A DNA stretch of 64,000 nucleotides from Rhabditoides inermis (lineage: Eukaryota > Nematoda > Chromadorea > Rhabditida > Rhabditidae). The stretch is taken from NCBI GenBank assembly GCA_963966185.1, contig CAWZYM010000172.1:849001-913000 (forward strand). The letters run 5' to 3'. Under the pieces are notes generated by a model. That model saw nothing but the letters and a program-made list of their open reading frames with translations, searched no databases and had not been told where the DNA came from. This document shows positions 10,901-21,565 of the stretch, one piece after another. Position 1 is the first letter of the stretch. Each line of letters opens with the position of its first letter. Made by a program: the position numbers and the translations under genes.

Positions 10901-11883
10901 TAGCCCCGATTCGTAACCCGAATCATTTTTGTCACACATGCATAATCCGTATCATGTCCACGCAGTGTGATGGCATACCCGGTACGTCACACATATATTA
11001 CTTTTCCGAGTATATTAGAAATCACAGACCGCTTACTATGCGATATGGATATGCTTACGACCAGCACCAACAACCACTGTCGCAGTTTCCCTGACGTAAG
11101 TTTCACTCACTCGCTCAACTCTGGGTTTCGCCCCCTGTTCCGGCTGTCAAAATCACAATCTATCCGCGATTGCTATGATTACTTTGCAGTTACGCCATTG
11201 AAGATTGAAATAGTTTAACTAGTATTGAAACAGTAACTAGTACCTGTAGCCGTGACGTCAATACGTCATTGTCCGTGTGAGCTGTGACTGTTGTGAGAGT
11301 AGAAAAAAGAGCGCAGAACTGTCATGTAATTACCAAGTCGCTGTGACCTCTGCGGAGACCTTTTACTTCGATGTTTGAGTTTTGAGACGCCAAAGGCTGC
11401 CCTACCCGAGTTTTCAAAAGATTACAGGTGGTTTGCAATATGCTGTTGTACTATACTTTGCAAACATTGCTTTCGAAACTGAAAGCACAGAGGTATCATG
11501 GGGGGCAAGAGGAGAGAATGAGACGACAAGAGAGCAAGAAATGCCAGAATGCATGTAAGTAAATTGTGAATATTTCGAAAAATGCGAAAATGTTTGAGCG
11601 CTAAATTTATAAAGTGCTGTCCTACTTGCGGAGCGAGCGTAAAATGAGTAACAAAGAATCAGTAGAAAAGAAGAAGGAAGTCAGTTTGAAACACAGTATA
11701 ACTGCATAAGCATAACACTAAACAAATACATGTTCCCAACCATAAATTTATCCTATTGTAAGAAGAGCGGGCAAGGAATTGCGAAAATCATATTTCAATA
11801 GGCTGAATAAAGTACATCAATAGTTACACACATTTTAAGAGTTCAAATGGTTATACTACGTTTTGTAAGCGTTTCTAGGTCGG
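10901..11883. other. Intergenic region 3' of the phosphatase gene
   Basis: No exon with family similarity was found. It contains a TGACGTCA site near 11253 and the 3' flank of the phosphatase gene, which is shared with 10736-10860. Confidence 0.35.
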
Positions 11884-13259
11884 CTAGAAGATGGGGCTGT
11901 TGGAGAAGTTCTGTCCGTAGGAGAGGGGAGGGACGAGGTGGCGGTGGTTGCGGTACACGAACGGCGGCGCCTCGTTCCACTGAGACAGCGTCAGCACCGC
12001 GCCCGGAGGAAACCTGCACATCATAGAGGGTACTGTATGTTGCTGCCAGTACCGTACCTCAGTCCGAGTGTGGCGACGTTCGAGTCGTGCAGGTCGTCCC
12101 ACTCCGGCTCCTCCGCCGGTGACGTCATGTTCGCGTCCTCGTCATCTACCGGAGCGCCCTTGCCTGAATCAAGGGAGTACGGTAGGGTTACTAGGGTCAC
12201 GGTACCGATGGTGGCAGCGACATCGCAGGTGAGCGCGTGGCCGACAATGAGAAGGGGGCCGTGGCGAGGCTGCGAGGCGAGTTGGCTGAAGAGAGGAGGA
12301 GTGAGGAGACTCGTGTTCCATCCCTACCGAATAGCAAAGTCGACCCGCCGACGAGACGCCGCCTCAGTCTCCACGCGAGCAAACAGAGCGTCCAGAGACA
12401 CCACCGGAGAGCTGCAAGAGAGGGCTCTCTCTCTCTCTCTCCCCCACACTCACTATGTGAGGTCGATCTTGTATCCCTTGGCGGCCAGTGTCTCAATGTT
12501 GATGAACGGAATCGGCTGGAGTGTGTCCTCCTTCCGATACCACGAAGTCGCCTCGAACAGCCCCGGCTCTACCTGAGCAAGCGTACTGTAAATTACCGTA
12601 TTCCTAATTCCCACTGTACTCACGCTCACGGTAGACTTGAGGAAGCCGGCAATGGCCGACGCAGTCTGGATGCACCTGAATCAATCGATAATCAATAAAT
12701 CAATAACTTCCTCGTCGCAACCTGAGGGCAGGCGAGCAGATGATAGTCTCGGGTGCGAGGCCTCGGTTGAGCAGCGCGCGAGCAGTCATCTGCGCCATGT
12801 ACTTGCCTGCAATTAGGTATACGGTATTCTACCGTAATACTGTAACTACCGTACCCATGGTGGAGATGGGAGGGTCGTCGTAGAGATCGTGCTCCCTGAC
12901 GATGCTGCGCAGCGACTGCGGCACGTTCAGGTCAGTCGGCTCGAGCTGCAAAAGTACTGTACTGGTATACTGTATCTACCGTATACCTTTCCGATGGGCG
13001 CCTCCGTGTCGGTCCACTCGCGGTCCATCACCCGATCCACGCGCTCCATGCCGCGCATCACCTGATATCGATTGATTATCGATTAATAGTCGATACTTAC
13101 GATGAGCAGTCGTGCGGCGTCCTTCTTGTTGGGCACGGCGGTGGTCCAGAATGAGCGGGTGGTGAGGTTGCAGGGGACGGGTCCGCCCGCCTCGACCGGT
13201 CGACTGCCGGAGAGGTCTAGGGTCGGGGGCTGGCCGGAGCCGGCTGACTTCTGCGCCAT
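11884..13259 (-). CDS. UBASH3-type histidine phosphatase (PGAM) domain protein, probably inactive
   Basis: Exons: 13101-13259, 12987-13061, 12855-12945, 12722-12806, 12630-12675, 12454-12572, 12328-12411, 12206-12285, 12058-12163, 11884-12013. The sum is 975 nt, i.e. 324 residues and stop. Family landmarks are present: DPPISTMGKYMAQMTARALL, CSPALRCIQTASAI (second catalytic Arg), VEPGLFEATSWY and LLIVGHALT (second catalytic His). The first motif, normally RHGERVD with the phosphorylated His, reads RGMERVD, so the nucleophile is missing. It is therefore likely a pseudophosphatase or protein-binding member of this nematode-expanded family. It starts 160 bp after the stop of the upstream same-strand proteoglycan gene. 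One alternative donor at 12624 would add two residues. Confidence 0.88.
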
Positions 13260-13389
13260 GCGAGTGGATGGGAGGGAAGAGGAGAGAGGAAGGCACCGCT
13301 CACTGCGGCCGGACAATCAACCACTGACGGCGTTAGTATTTTCGATGCCGTCATTACTTCACAACTTCACAAAAGATATTTCTTTAAAG

Positions 13390-13395
13390 TTTATT
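13390..13395 (-). terminator. Polyadenylation signal of the proteoglycan-like gene
   Basis: AATAAA on the minus strand lies 24 bp past the stop at 13419-13421 and upstream of the next gene's ATG (13259). That is the arrangement expected between two genes of a nematode operon. Confidence 0.55.
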
Positions 13396-13418
13396 ATGCA
13401 AATACAACGTTATTACGC

Positions 13419-15331
13419 TTATTTGTGTTCCATCAAGTCTGGGTTTGCTTCGATGTTGTCCATGTTTATGAGTGTGTCTTCTTGTCCGCTTTCGATATCC
13501 TGTTCCAAAGCTTCTCCATCGTCGATGTTCTCGCCATCGTCCGAGTGTTCCGGTTCTGGTTTTTCTTCTTCAGGATACTGTTGATCGTCGGGGTAGTTTT
13601 CATCAGGGAGATGGGGAGCATCAGGATACTCAACGGGAATATTGTCTGGATTTTCTCCGTCTTCCTGGTTGGGCGTTCCGTGATCAGGTAGTCCAGGATC
13701 GACTGTATCCGGAAGTGGGTAGTCCGCAGCCGGCTGCTGCGCGTTGTGATCGGGTCCGTGTCCGGGATTCGGGTAGTCTGGAGCCGGCATCGGATACTGA
13801 TCGTCGGTGTGAGCTGGGTGTCCCCCATGTCCGCCACCGCCGTGTCCAGGGATTCTATTTGGTATGTGTTTGATGATTTTACCCGCGACATCTATGAACA
13901 CTGATTTAGTCGTTGGGTGCGCATATGGGTCCGGATACGATGGATCGTGGAGCGGCGGTGGCACGGGTTGCGGGTGGACCGGGGACAGGGGCACCTGAGC
14001 CGGAGGAGGGAGAGCATGCTGCGGAGGCGTATCTGGTCCGTAGATTCCTCCGTCTACACTAGGTGGTGGAGGTTGGCCTTGTCCACCGTATCCTGGTTGC
14101 ATCATTGGTGGTGCGATGGGAAGATTGGCCGGTGCGTGTGGGGGCTCAACGCCATCTGGCACTGGACCAGTTTGAACGTGACCATCTCCATACCCTATAG
14201 GACCTTGTCCACTTGGTGGAACATACGCTCCTCCTCTTGCTGGTACTTGTGAATGCTCTTCGTGTCCCTCGCCGTCTGGATCATCGTATTCCGGTGACTG
14301 TGGTTGTGGCTGAGGCTGCGGCTGTGGGTACGGTTCAGGAAGGACGGGCGATTGAACGTGAGGAATTCCTCCCCCTCCTGCACTGGCGGGCAGCGTCGCT
14401 CCGCCCGGCACAGACGTCGTCCTCGTTCCCTTGCTCGTCTTCGTCCTGTTGCGACGTGGTCGAGTCGTCTTCGTCACTTCCAATCCGGGCGCGGGTGTCG
14501 TTGTCTTTTTGGGTGGCTTTGTTCTCGTCACCTTGCTTATTCCTGATGACGTGGTGGTTCTCTTGGGCGGCTTCGTTCTCGTGATCTTCGATACTGGTCT
14601 TGTGGTCGTTCCTCGTCCAGGCCGCGTCGGCTTAGTTGATCCTCGTCCGGGTCGCGTCGGCTTGGTGGAGCCGTTGGGTCGTCTGGTGGTGCGTGTCGGC
14701 CTAGGCGTCCTCGTCGGTCGGGGAGTCCTCGTTGTGAGCGCAGTCGGCTTTGATGGTCTGCCGGTTGGCTTAGGTGGTTTTCCCGGCCTCGTGTTTGGTC
14801 GTGATGGTTTGCGTGTCGTGGTTCGTGTGGGTCTGACAGTGTGGGGTCTGGGTCGCGGTCTTGTCACCGGTCGCGGTGGACGTCTTGTCGTCGTTCGAAT
14901 CTTTGGAGGTTTTCTTGTGTTTGGCCTTGGTGGGGGTCTGGGTCTCTTCTTTTTCCCGCGATCTCTGCCGCCTTTTCCGCCTCTCCCGCCCCTTCCCGCC
15001 TTGAACACCATTCCGCTGCCGTCGCCGTCGTATCCGGACTTGTCCAACATCAATTCGAGATCGTCTTCTGCTCCACTTGTCTCGAGAAACTCGCCACTGC
15101 CTTCCATCACATCCAGAGTCGACTCATGCACATATCCACTGCCTTCCATCACCTTCAGTGTCTCTCCCGATCCATCTGAAGTATATAAATGCATAAAGTC
15201 ATAACTAGCATAAAGTCTTTTTTTACACCACATACTTGCCCACCTGTGATAAGAAGATCATCGCCTGACTCTCCTGAAGAACATAAGACGACTGGAAGAA
15301 GGAACACCAATATTGCGAAGAGTATTCGCAT
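13419..15331 (-). CDS. Secreted chondroitin-proteoglycan-like protein, SG-rich and Pro/Thr/Arg-rich
   Basis: Exon 1 is 15244-15331 and exon 2 is 13419-15175, giving 614 residues. Exon 1 encodes a signal peptide (MRILFAILVFLLPVVLCSS). Residues ~19-75 are acidic with repeated Ser-Gly glycosaminoglycan sites: SSGESGDD, DGSGE, EGSGYV, EGSGEFLETSG and DGDGSGM. Residues ~80-260 are a basic Arg/Lys/Pro/Thr stretch with KPTRPGRG-like repeats, suited to O-glycosylation or binding polyanions. Pro/Gln/Gly-rich and His/Gly segments follow, ending in an acidic tail (NIEANPDLMEHK). No chitin-binding or other folded domain was recognised. Acidic-plus-SG motifs resemble C. elegans CPG proteins; orthology cannot be shown because such proteins diverge fast. 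The 3' end lies 160 bp from the phosphatase ATG. Confidence 0.8.
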
Positions 15332-16029
15332 TCTGGCACTGTTGTTTCAGAACTTGAGTCTTGTTCATATAGTGTTTCATATATGAAACATTAATATTCT
15401 ACAGTTGTTGTGCACAAAACACGTTGAGGAGAGCTCATTATTTTTCATCATAACACAGTGCCACAGTTTTCATGTCAGGAACATGACACACTGTTGCTTC
15501 GAATTCCTAATTTTAGCAAAATAGCGAGAACATTTAATGTACATAATTATTAACCTTATATTTAATTATTTCACAATTCACACTCATCATAAATTTACTT
15601 TTGACAAGCCAACCCCAAGGAAGCGTTAGCTGAAAGCTGAACCAGACAGAAACTTCCAGCAAAACAGGGGGGAAGGGAGGGAGTGAGAAGAGATGGTGAT
15701 AGAGTCGTTTAGAAATAGAAGTTTCAGTACAGGTACAGTACATGTAGGTTTTTCTCGGCCACCAACATGTGTCATACATACTTCATACAAAGGAGATAAA
15801 CGAGCTTCGCTTGCGAGTGTGACCAAAGAATGATTAGGAAAGTTACACAGTGAACACATTTTGATCGTCTTTTGATAGTGAAAACAAAACAAATGACAAT
15901 TTTTGCAAGAACAACATCAACAAAAAAGTCTTAAAATGACGTGATCAAATCAAAGATAAGTGTATAATAAGAGTAGAAGTACGAGTACTGTATCGAATAT
16001 ATCTGTATTGTAATGTGGGTATTCATTAT
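15332..16029. other. Intergenic, upstream of the proteoglycan-like gene
   Basis: AT-rich, with no supported exon. It should contain the promoter of the gene at 13419-15331 (minus strand), but no specific element could be assigned. Confidence 0.4.
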
Positions 16030-16111
16030 TTATTGTCCATAGTACATGTAGTCTGTCCAGTAGCCCTCGTCCGGTTGACGGCGAAAGCGGTCGTCGGCTT
16101 CTGAACACAGG

Positions 16112-16164
<53 letters not shown>

Positions 16165-16315
16165 ATCACTCCTTTTCTCCTCCTCTTCCTCTCAACCCGA
16201 AATGAAGACGATACTCACTCTCCACACTGTCTTCCTCCAGATTGTTCGAAGTCAGCTTGGCAGCGACCGAGCAGATGATGGCAACGAGAGCAAGAAGAAA
16301 GAGAACGACGTGCAT
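16030..16315 (-). CDS. Small secreted peptide precursor, copy 1 (55 aa)
   Basis: Exons 16219-16315 and 16030-16100 join in phase to give 55 residues. It has a clear signal peptide (MHVVLFLLALVAIICSVAA), an acidic spacer (TSNNLEEDSVEKADD), then a dibasic site FRR followed by QPDEGYWTDYMYYGQ and stop. Cleavage after RR would release a 15-residue aromatic-rich peptide with N-terminal Gln, which could cyclise to pyroglutamate. The 118-bp intron carries a CT microsatellite. The stop overlaps an AATAAA. The paralogue lies at 16712-17066. I do not recognise the family; a neuropeptide-like or antimicrobial-like secreted peptide is an inference from architecture only. Confidence 0.8.
16110..16166. repeat. 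CT microsatellite in peptide-gene intron
   Basis: A run of CT dinucleotides fills much of the first peptide gene's only intron. A similar, longer run (16855-16903) sits at the matching position in the second peptide gene. Confidence 0.9.
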
Positions 16316-16711
16316 GATAGACACGAAGGCACACTACACTAGTAAGACCATACTTTTATGGTCTACTGATTACTGATTGGTATCTCATCAATATTCCGCT
16401 TCGATCACACCCACGCCACATATGCTCACGCTCATTACAAAGGGAAAAACCTTCTTACCACTATACCAAACACAGAGACACGTTAGCGTGAAAGTCGACG
16501 CAGCCAGCAACTATACGTACAAAAAATTATTCGATCGCCAGCATGTTTTCTGACTAACAAAATAGATGTGCGAGAGCCATGCTATGCTTCCTCGCCATGT
16601 TTCTGTATCTGCGCCAGAGTGGTGTTAGGAAAGTCTGTGAACACACTTCCTGTGTATATCAAGTACTTATAAGTACTAAAATTGTATTGAAAATCTTTAT
16701 TATAATGAATT

Positions 16712-16853
16712 TCATAGTCCGTAGTACGTGTAGTCAGTCCAGTAGCCCTCGTCGTCTGACTGACGGTGAAGACGGGATTCTGAACAAACGTCTCTCTCTC
16801 CCTCTCCTTTCCCTCTCTCTCTCCCTCCCTCTCTCTTTCTTTGTCTGAGTGTG

Positions 16854-16905
<52 letters not shown>

Positions 16906-17066
16906 CTGCAGTGTTCCTCTTACTAGTGATTAGTATCTCTGCGATGAAGATGATACAGTTTCGACTCACTCCCCACACTGTCTTCCTCCAGTTTGTTTGA
17001 AGTCGGTTTGGCAGCGACCGAGCAGATGATGGCAACGAGAACAAGAAGGAAGAGAACGACGTGCAT
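16712..17066 (-). CDS. Small secreted peptide precursor, copy 2 (54 aa)
   Basis: Exons 16970-17066 and 16712-16779 give 54 residues. The signal peptide MHVVLFLLVLVAIICSVAA is nearly identical to copy 1. The spacer is KPTSNKLEEDSVGKS and the tail is LHR then QSDDEGYWTDYTYYGL. The shared tail DEGYWTDY-x-YYG and the shared intron position and phase prove tandem duplication. The spacer has diverged more than the signal and the tail, a pattern expected of a bioactive-peptide precursor. The start is 397 bp upstream of copy 1 on the same strand, and promoter text is partly shared (e.g. TCTCATCA then TATTCCG). An AATAAA lies at 16697-16702. Confidence 0.8.
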
Positions 17067-17317
17067 GATAGACGCGAAGGCACGCTACACTCGTACACAC
17101 TACACCCTTCTGGAATGATCTACTGATCGATGTCTCATCAGTATTCCGTCTTGATCAGGTCCACGCCACGCTCTTTACACAGTGACACGTTCACAAAACA
17201 ACCGCACTTCTTTGTAGTAACCATCGCAACATACAGATAACTATATTGCAAGCAAAGGAAGAGGCAAAGAAAACCCATACTCGTATCGAAAACACATGTG
17301 TGCCTAGAAAGGCAGTG

Positions 17318-17430
17318 TCAGAGCTTGGCCCTTGGAGAGACGCCGTCGAGTAGGGAGTCAATGAGGGACTCGTACTCCCTGAGAAGGAAGAGAATTAGGG
17401 GAGGGGAGAAGATAGAGAGGGGAGAAAGAG

Positions 17431-17477
<47 letters not shown>

Positions 17478-18984
17478 TAAATGTCATAGCTCACCTGGGA
17501 TACTTCTTGAGGTGCTCGACGTGTAGCGAGTCCGGCAATCGACACTCCACCACCCTTCTCCCGGTCGACTCGCAATGCGAGGCAAACTCGGCGATCTTGC
17601 TGAAACGTGGAACTCTTTCTACCTAACTTCCTAACCCTTCTTCCCTGTCGTTATACTTAGTAGAGAAACAGCAAAACAAAATCACTTTCAAAGGATGTGA
17701 GTTATTTTGTTGGTGTTGTGAAACGTATGTCTATTTGAACATTTTAATTTGACAATTTTGCATGTCGTGTATCTCTTGTTTCAACTCCCAACTCACTCGG
17801 CCGGACAGATCTCATCGGCATCCGAGTAGACAAAGCCGAGGTGGGGAGGGAGGGGCTAAAGGAAGAGAGTAGAGAAAGGAGGGAGAGAGGGGAGAGAGAG
17901 ACGGAGAGGGAGAGGGAGAGGGAGAGGGAGATGGCGCGGACCTGCTTCTGCATGTAGTGGAAGGCGGAGAGGTCCTCTTCCCGCCACACGCCCGACATCT
18001 CCATCGCGTGTGCCTGGAACACAACTGATAAAACAATTTTATCCGGAACCTCAGTACTTATATGATAACTTGTCAAACAATCCCCACTCTATTGGCTGGA
18101 GTAATTCAACCGAGCCAATCAATTTGATTTGGAACCGTATTATATGACAGGCATGTTTCTCACGTCGGCTGGTGTAATTCCTCCAGTTTATCACAACGAG
18201 AATGAATAAGAGTAGTGGCTTCATTCTGCTCTGGTGTAATTGGTACAACTACTCTAAATTTATAGAGCGGTGGCACAATCAACAACACACAATAGTCCAG
18301 CGCAATGAGCGTATTCCGCGCAACAGTGTGGTTGATTTAGTTAGTACAAGTTACAAGATGGTGGTTCTCATAACAGAACTTGTAAATACAAAGAAATACT
18401 AACAGAATACAAATATAATAATACACAATTAGAGAAAATGAACCAACAACGCACCTTGAAGTAGTTGACGCGCATGTTCATCAGCTTCTTCCATTTGTAC
18501 AGCTTGATAGCGGCAGCTTCGGAGAAAGACGCCTAAATGTAAACAGGTCGGTTTATTCGTAATAAAAGTGAATTATTCTACGACCAGAACCCTATTCACA
18601 GTCGGGTCGAATGATTATATGGAATATGGTAGCCATTTTCGCAAACATCACACAGACCTTCTGGAGCTTGCTGGCGAGTGCAAAGTCGAGCACCTTCCTA
18701 AATGCTTCCACCGAGCTCCAGTCAAAGTACACAGGACAGCTGGAACACACGTAATTTTCATGAGTTATAGGAGAGATACCCCATGGGTTCACGCTAACGG
18801 TAAAAGTAAATCTTCACCTTTGCATCAGACTGCTACCAATGTATTACCTTGATACGGTAAGTGAGTCGATTTCAATAAGTGCAATAATCAATCGCACCTG
18901 TCGAATATGATGGCATCCGTTCTGTCGAGAACGCCCTGTCTCTCGTGGAGGAGAGAGGCGAGGGTGAAGACCTGCAGGGGGTGG

Positions 18985-19029
<45 letters not shown>

Positions 19030-19338
19030 AGGAAGAGAGAGGGAGAGAGAGAGAGAGGGTGTTGAGTGGGAGAGAGATAGGGGAGAGGGAGAGAGGGGGA
19101 GAGAGAGAGGTGAGGGGGAGAGAGAGAGGTGAGGGGGGTGGGAAAGATAGGGGGAGGGAGAGAGGTGAGGGGGGTGGGAAAGATAGGGGGAGGGAGAGAG
19201 GGGGAGAGAGAGGGAGAAAAATACTAACATCTGTTCATTTCTAATATGTTGTTTGTGAAACGTACATGATCAGACAAATACATAAGTGAGAAGGTTACAG
19301 TAAGAAATTGATGCGATGAAGGAGTGGAGAGAGAAAAG

Positions 19339-19376
<38 letters not shown>

Positions 19377-19585
19377 AGCGAGAGAGAGAGCGAGAGAGAG
19401 AGAGAGAGAGACGAAGTTAGGAGAAGGGACCATAGGGATGAAGTGAAGGAAATTTGGACGAAGAGTGATCTAATGGATGTAGTAGCGACAGAACATTGTC
19501 AATAATACCTAATCATTTATGTTAATCGAGCATGAAACGTACATCATCAGAGAACAGAAGCACATAGGAAGAGAGAAAGTGAGAG

Positions 19586-19627
<42 letters not shown>

Positions 19628-20592
19628 AACCCACTCCGTTCATGGACAGGCAGTGGAACATGAGTCTCCTCCCCTCGGCGACTCGATCGAACTCCGGCAG
19701 GAGCGAGCCCACATCACGCGAACCCTGGCATAAGTCAAATCATTCAGCCAAAACAGCTATCAAATGAGTTCAGTTCCTTCAGTTTCCAGTTCATTGAAAC
19801 CGCCTATTATGTGAAAATGGGTAATTGCATTTTTCAGAAATTAGATTATGTGTTACAACAAGAATTATGAAAAAGATAGGGAGAGAGGTAGTGCAGAAAG
19901 TATGGACAGTTATATTATAACGCGTATTCCATTGCCACTAATACCTATACATTACGGTTATGTATATGAGTGGTGAAACGTAGAGCAATCGGAGATTTAG
20001 ACAATAAACAATAACAAAAAACGAGATTACAAGATAGCGAAATGTGACCAGAGTTGTGTTTCCAATTTCTCGCAATGATGTGAGTGAGAGAATGATAGTC
20101 TCGTGCAGAAGCTTCCATGCCTTGACAGTAATGGGATGATCGCCGAGGAACGTGGCCGTGTAGCGCAGAGTATGGATGCTGAAATCTCTCTCTCTCCCTC
20201 TCCCTCCCTCTCGCTCCCTCTCTCTTCTCCCCTCCTCTCCCCCTCTCTCTCTCCCCCCTCTTCTCCTCACCCACCCCCTCCTCTCATAGATATCGCTATA
20301 CTTTGCCAGGTGAGCATCTCTCGCGCCCGCCCACCCGAACAGAATCATCGAGTGCTCCGCGAAACGGTCTGCAATCAGGAAGACATTGCGAATGAACTAA
20401 AAGTGTCAGCAACTTGACGAGATATTGTATGTAGCTATGGAGAGATACTATTGTGACAGTATTGTGACAATGTTATAGTGTTACTATTGTAACTAATGTT
20501 ATAGTGTTACTATAGTGTTATAGAATAGGGAATGACTGACCGACGACGTGCTTGGGCGCAGTGGCGACGGCGGTTGCCACGCGGGACGACAT
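17318..20592 (-). CDS. TMEM53: TMEM53-like (DUF829) alpha/beta-hydrolase family protein
   Basis: Exons: 20541-20592, 20275-20368, ~20049-20178, 19635-19724, 18898-18971, 18658-18739, 18455-18532, 17942-18013, 17797-17855, 17495-17599, 17318-17378; about 298 residues. Family landmarks in order are ILFGWAGARDAHLAKYSDIY, RYTATF, LMFHCLSMNG (nucleophile-elbow position), DAIIFDSCPV, FVYSDADEICPA (acid residue) and DSLHVEHLKKYP (histidine). All phases close, except that the end of exon 3 is uncertain. The nearest GT donor leaves an unusual ~20-residue extension after KLLHE. An acceptor (TTGCAG) sits three bases before the ATG, compatible with leader trans-splicing. TMEM53 relatives are nuclear-envelope proteins in vertebrates; the role here is unknown. 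Confidence 0.87.
18088..18245. repeat. Threefold CTGGNGTAATT repeat in a TMEM53-like intron
   Basis: GGCTGGAGTAATTC (near 18093), GGCTGGTGTAATTC (near 18168) and TCTGGTGTAATTG (near 18230) occur inside the 18014-18454 intron at 60-75 bp spacing. Confidence 0.4.
18988..19215. repeat. GA microsatellite with diverged minisatellite
   Basis: Pure GA at 18988-19024 passes into repeats of GAGAGGTGAGGGGGGTGGGA type (about 41-bp period near 19120-19200), inside a TMEM53-like intron. Further GA tracts lie at 19342-19412 and 19585-19624. Confidence 0.85.
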
Positions 20593-21565
20593 CCGCTGCA
20601 AGGGAGGTATTACAAAGTGAACTTCCATGAAGATCAAGGCATACAGTTTCAGGATAAATATGTTGGTCCGAGCAAGGGTGCGAGAGTAAGTTAGTGAGAG
20701 AGTAAGATATGTGGTAGGTTGGTAGGTAAGTAAGTGGTAGGTTGGTAGGTAAGTATAGGAAACAAATCAAACGACCAACCGCGCGCAATATTATGTTCAT
20801 TGCAAATGATGAAACTTTCAGACAAAAATCAAGAGGGAGATTATAAACGATTAGAAATGAGAGGAATGAATGTTTCTCTCGATCCGGTCCTTTCGATAAC
20901 ACAACTACACTGTAGTTTCTAGTCGAAAGAAGACGATGAGGTGCAGTTCCAAAACACTGAGCTAGTTATTTTTCCCGGCATCCACTTAAATCTTGTGCGC
21001 AACTCAAACGACGTTGTAATTGTGAGGTCAGCGTTTTGCCAGCACAGTTGAAATCGAAGAGTCTTTCTTTCAACGCTGGTTTTGTGAACAAAGTAACAAA
21101 CATCAATAAACATTTTGGTCAAGAACACTTGCTATGCAGTACGCAGTTTGTGAAAGATACATACAATCAAACATAGAAAACACGCAATCCACGCAATACG
21201 AGAACACCTGATGTTCAGGTCACTGTCTAGCCCAGCTGATAGCAAGTGATGTGTAGTGAGAGAGAGTGAGAGAGAGTGAGAGAGAGTGAGAGAGAGTGAG
21301 AGAGAGTGAGAGAGAGAGAGAGAATCGATAGCCCGCCCGGCGGGAGCGCGGCCAAATGATCACTGATCCGTACATAAGATAGTGCATACATGCGACATTT
21401 CTTCAACAAAACTTTATTGTGAATAATACAATATAGTGGGGTGAGGTGAAATAGCGTTGGCTGGCAACAAAACGACCTGTGAAACCGTCTCGGGGCAGGT
21501 TGAATTGAATTTGCACTGGTTGCATTCGAAAACTGCGTCTAAATCTAGAAGAGTTTAAAAGAAGT
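20593..21565. other. Intergenic region between TMEM53-like gene and minisatellite
   Basis: It contains a short tandem repeat of GGTAGGTTGGTAGGTAAGT type (20710-20757) and a 10-bp repeat GTGAGAGAGA (21257-21322). No coding exon is supported. Confidence 0.45.

Noticed and set aside
10923..10990. Short minus-strand frame RGYARYCLTLNRMDSLIF as an exon of another gene
   Set aside because: No acceptor or upstream exon could be found, and its end coincides with the duplicated phosphatase 3' flank.
14431..15204. 257-codon plus-strand frame over the proteoglycan gene
   Set aside because: It is the antisense shadow of the 13419-15331 exon, which has a signal peptide exon, splice sites and Ser-Gly motifs on the minus strand.
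18844..19244. Open frames rich in Arg-Glu or Ser-Leu over GA/CT tracts (also near 38760-39440 and 45530-46220)
   Set aside because: They are translations of microsatellites inside introns of genes on the minus strand.
20919..21128. 69-codon minus-strand frame upstream of the TMEM53-like gene
   Set aside because: No family similarity, no compatible splice link to 20592, and AT-rich intergenic composition.
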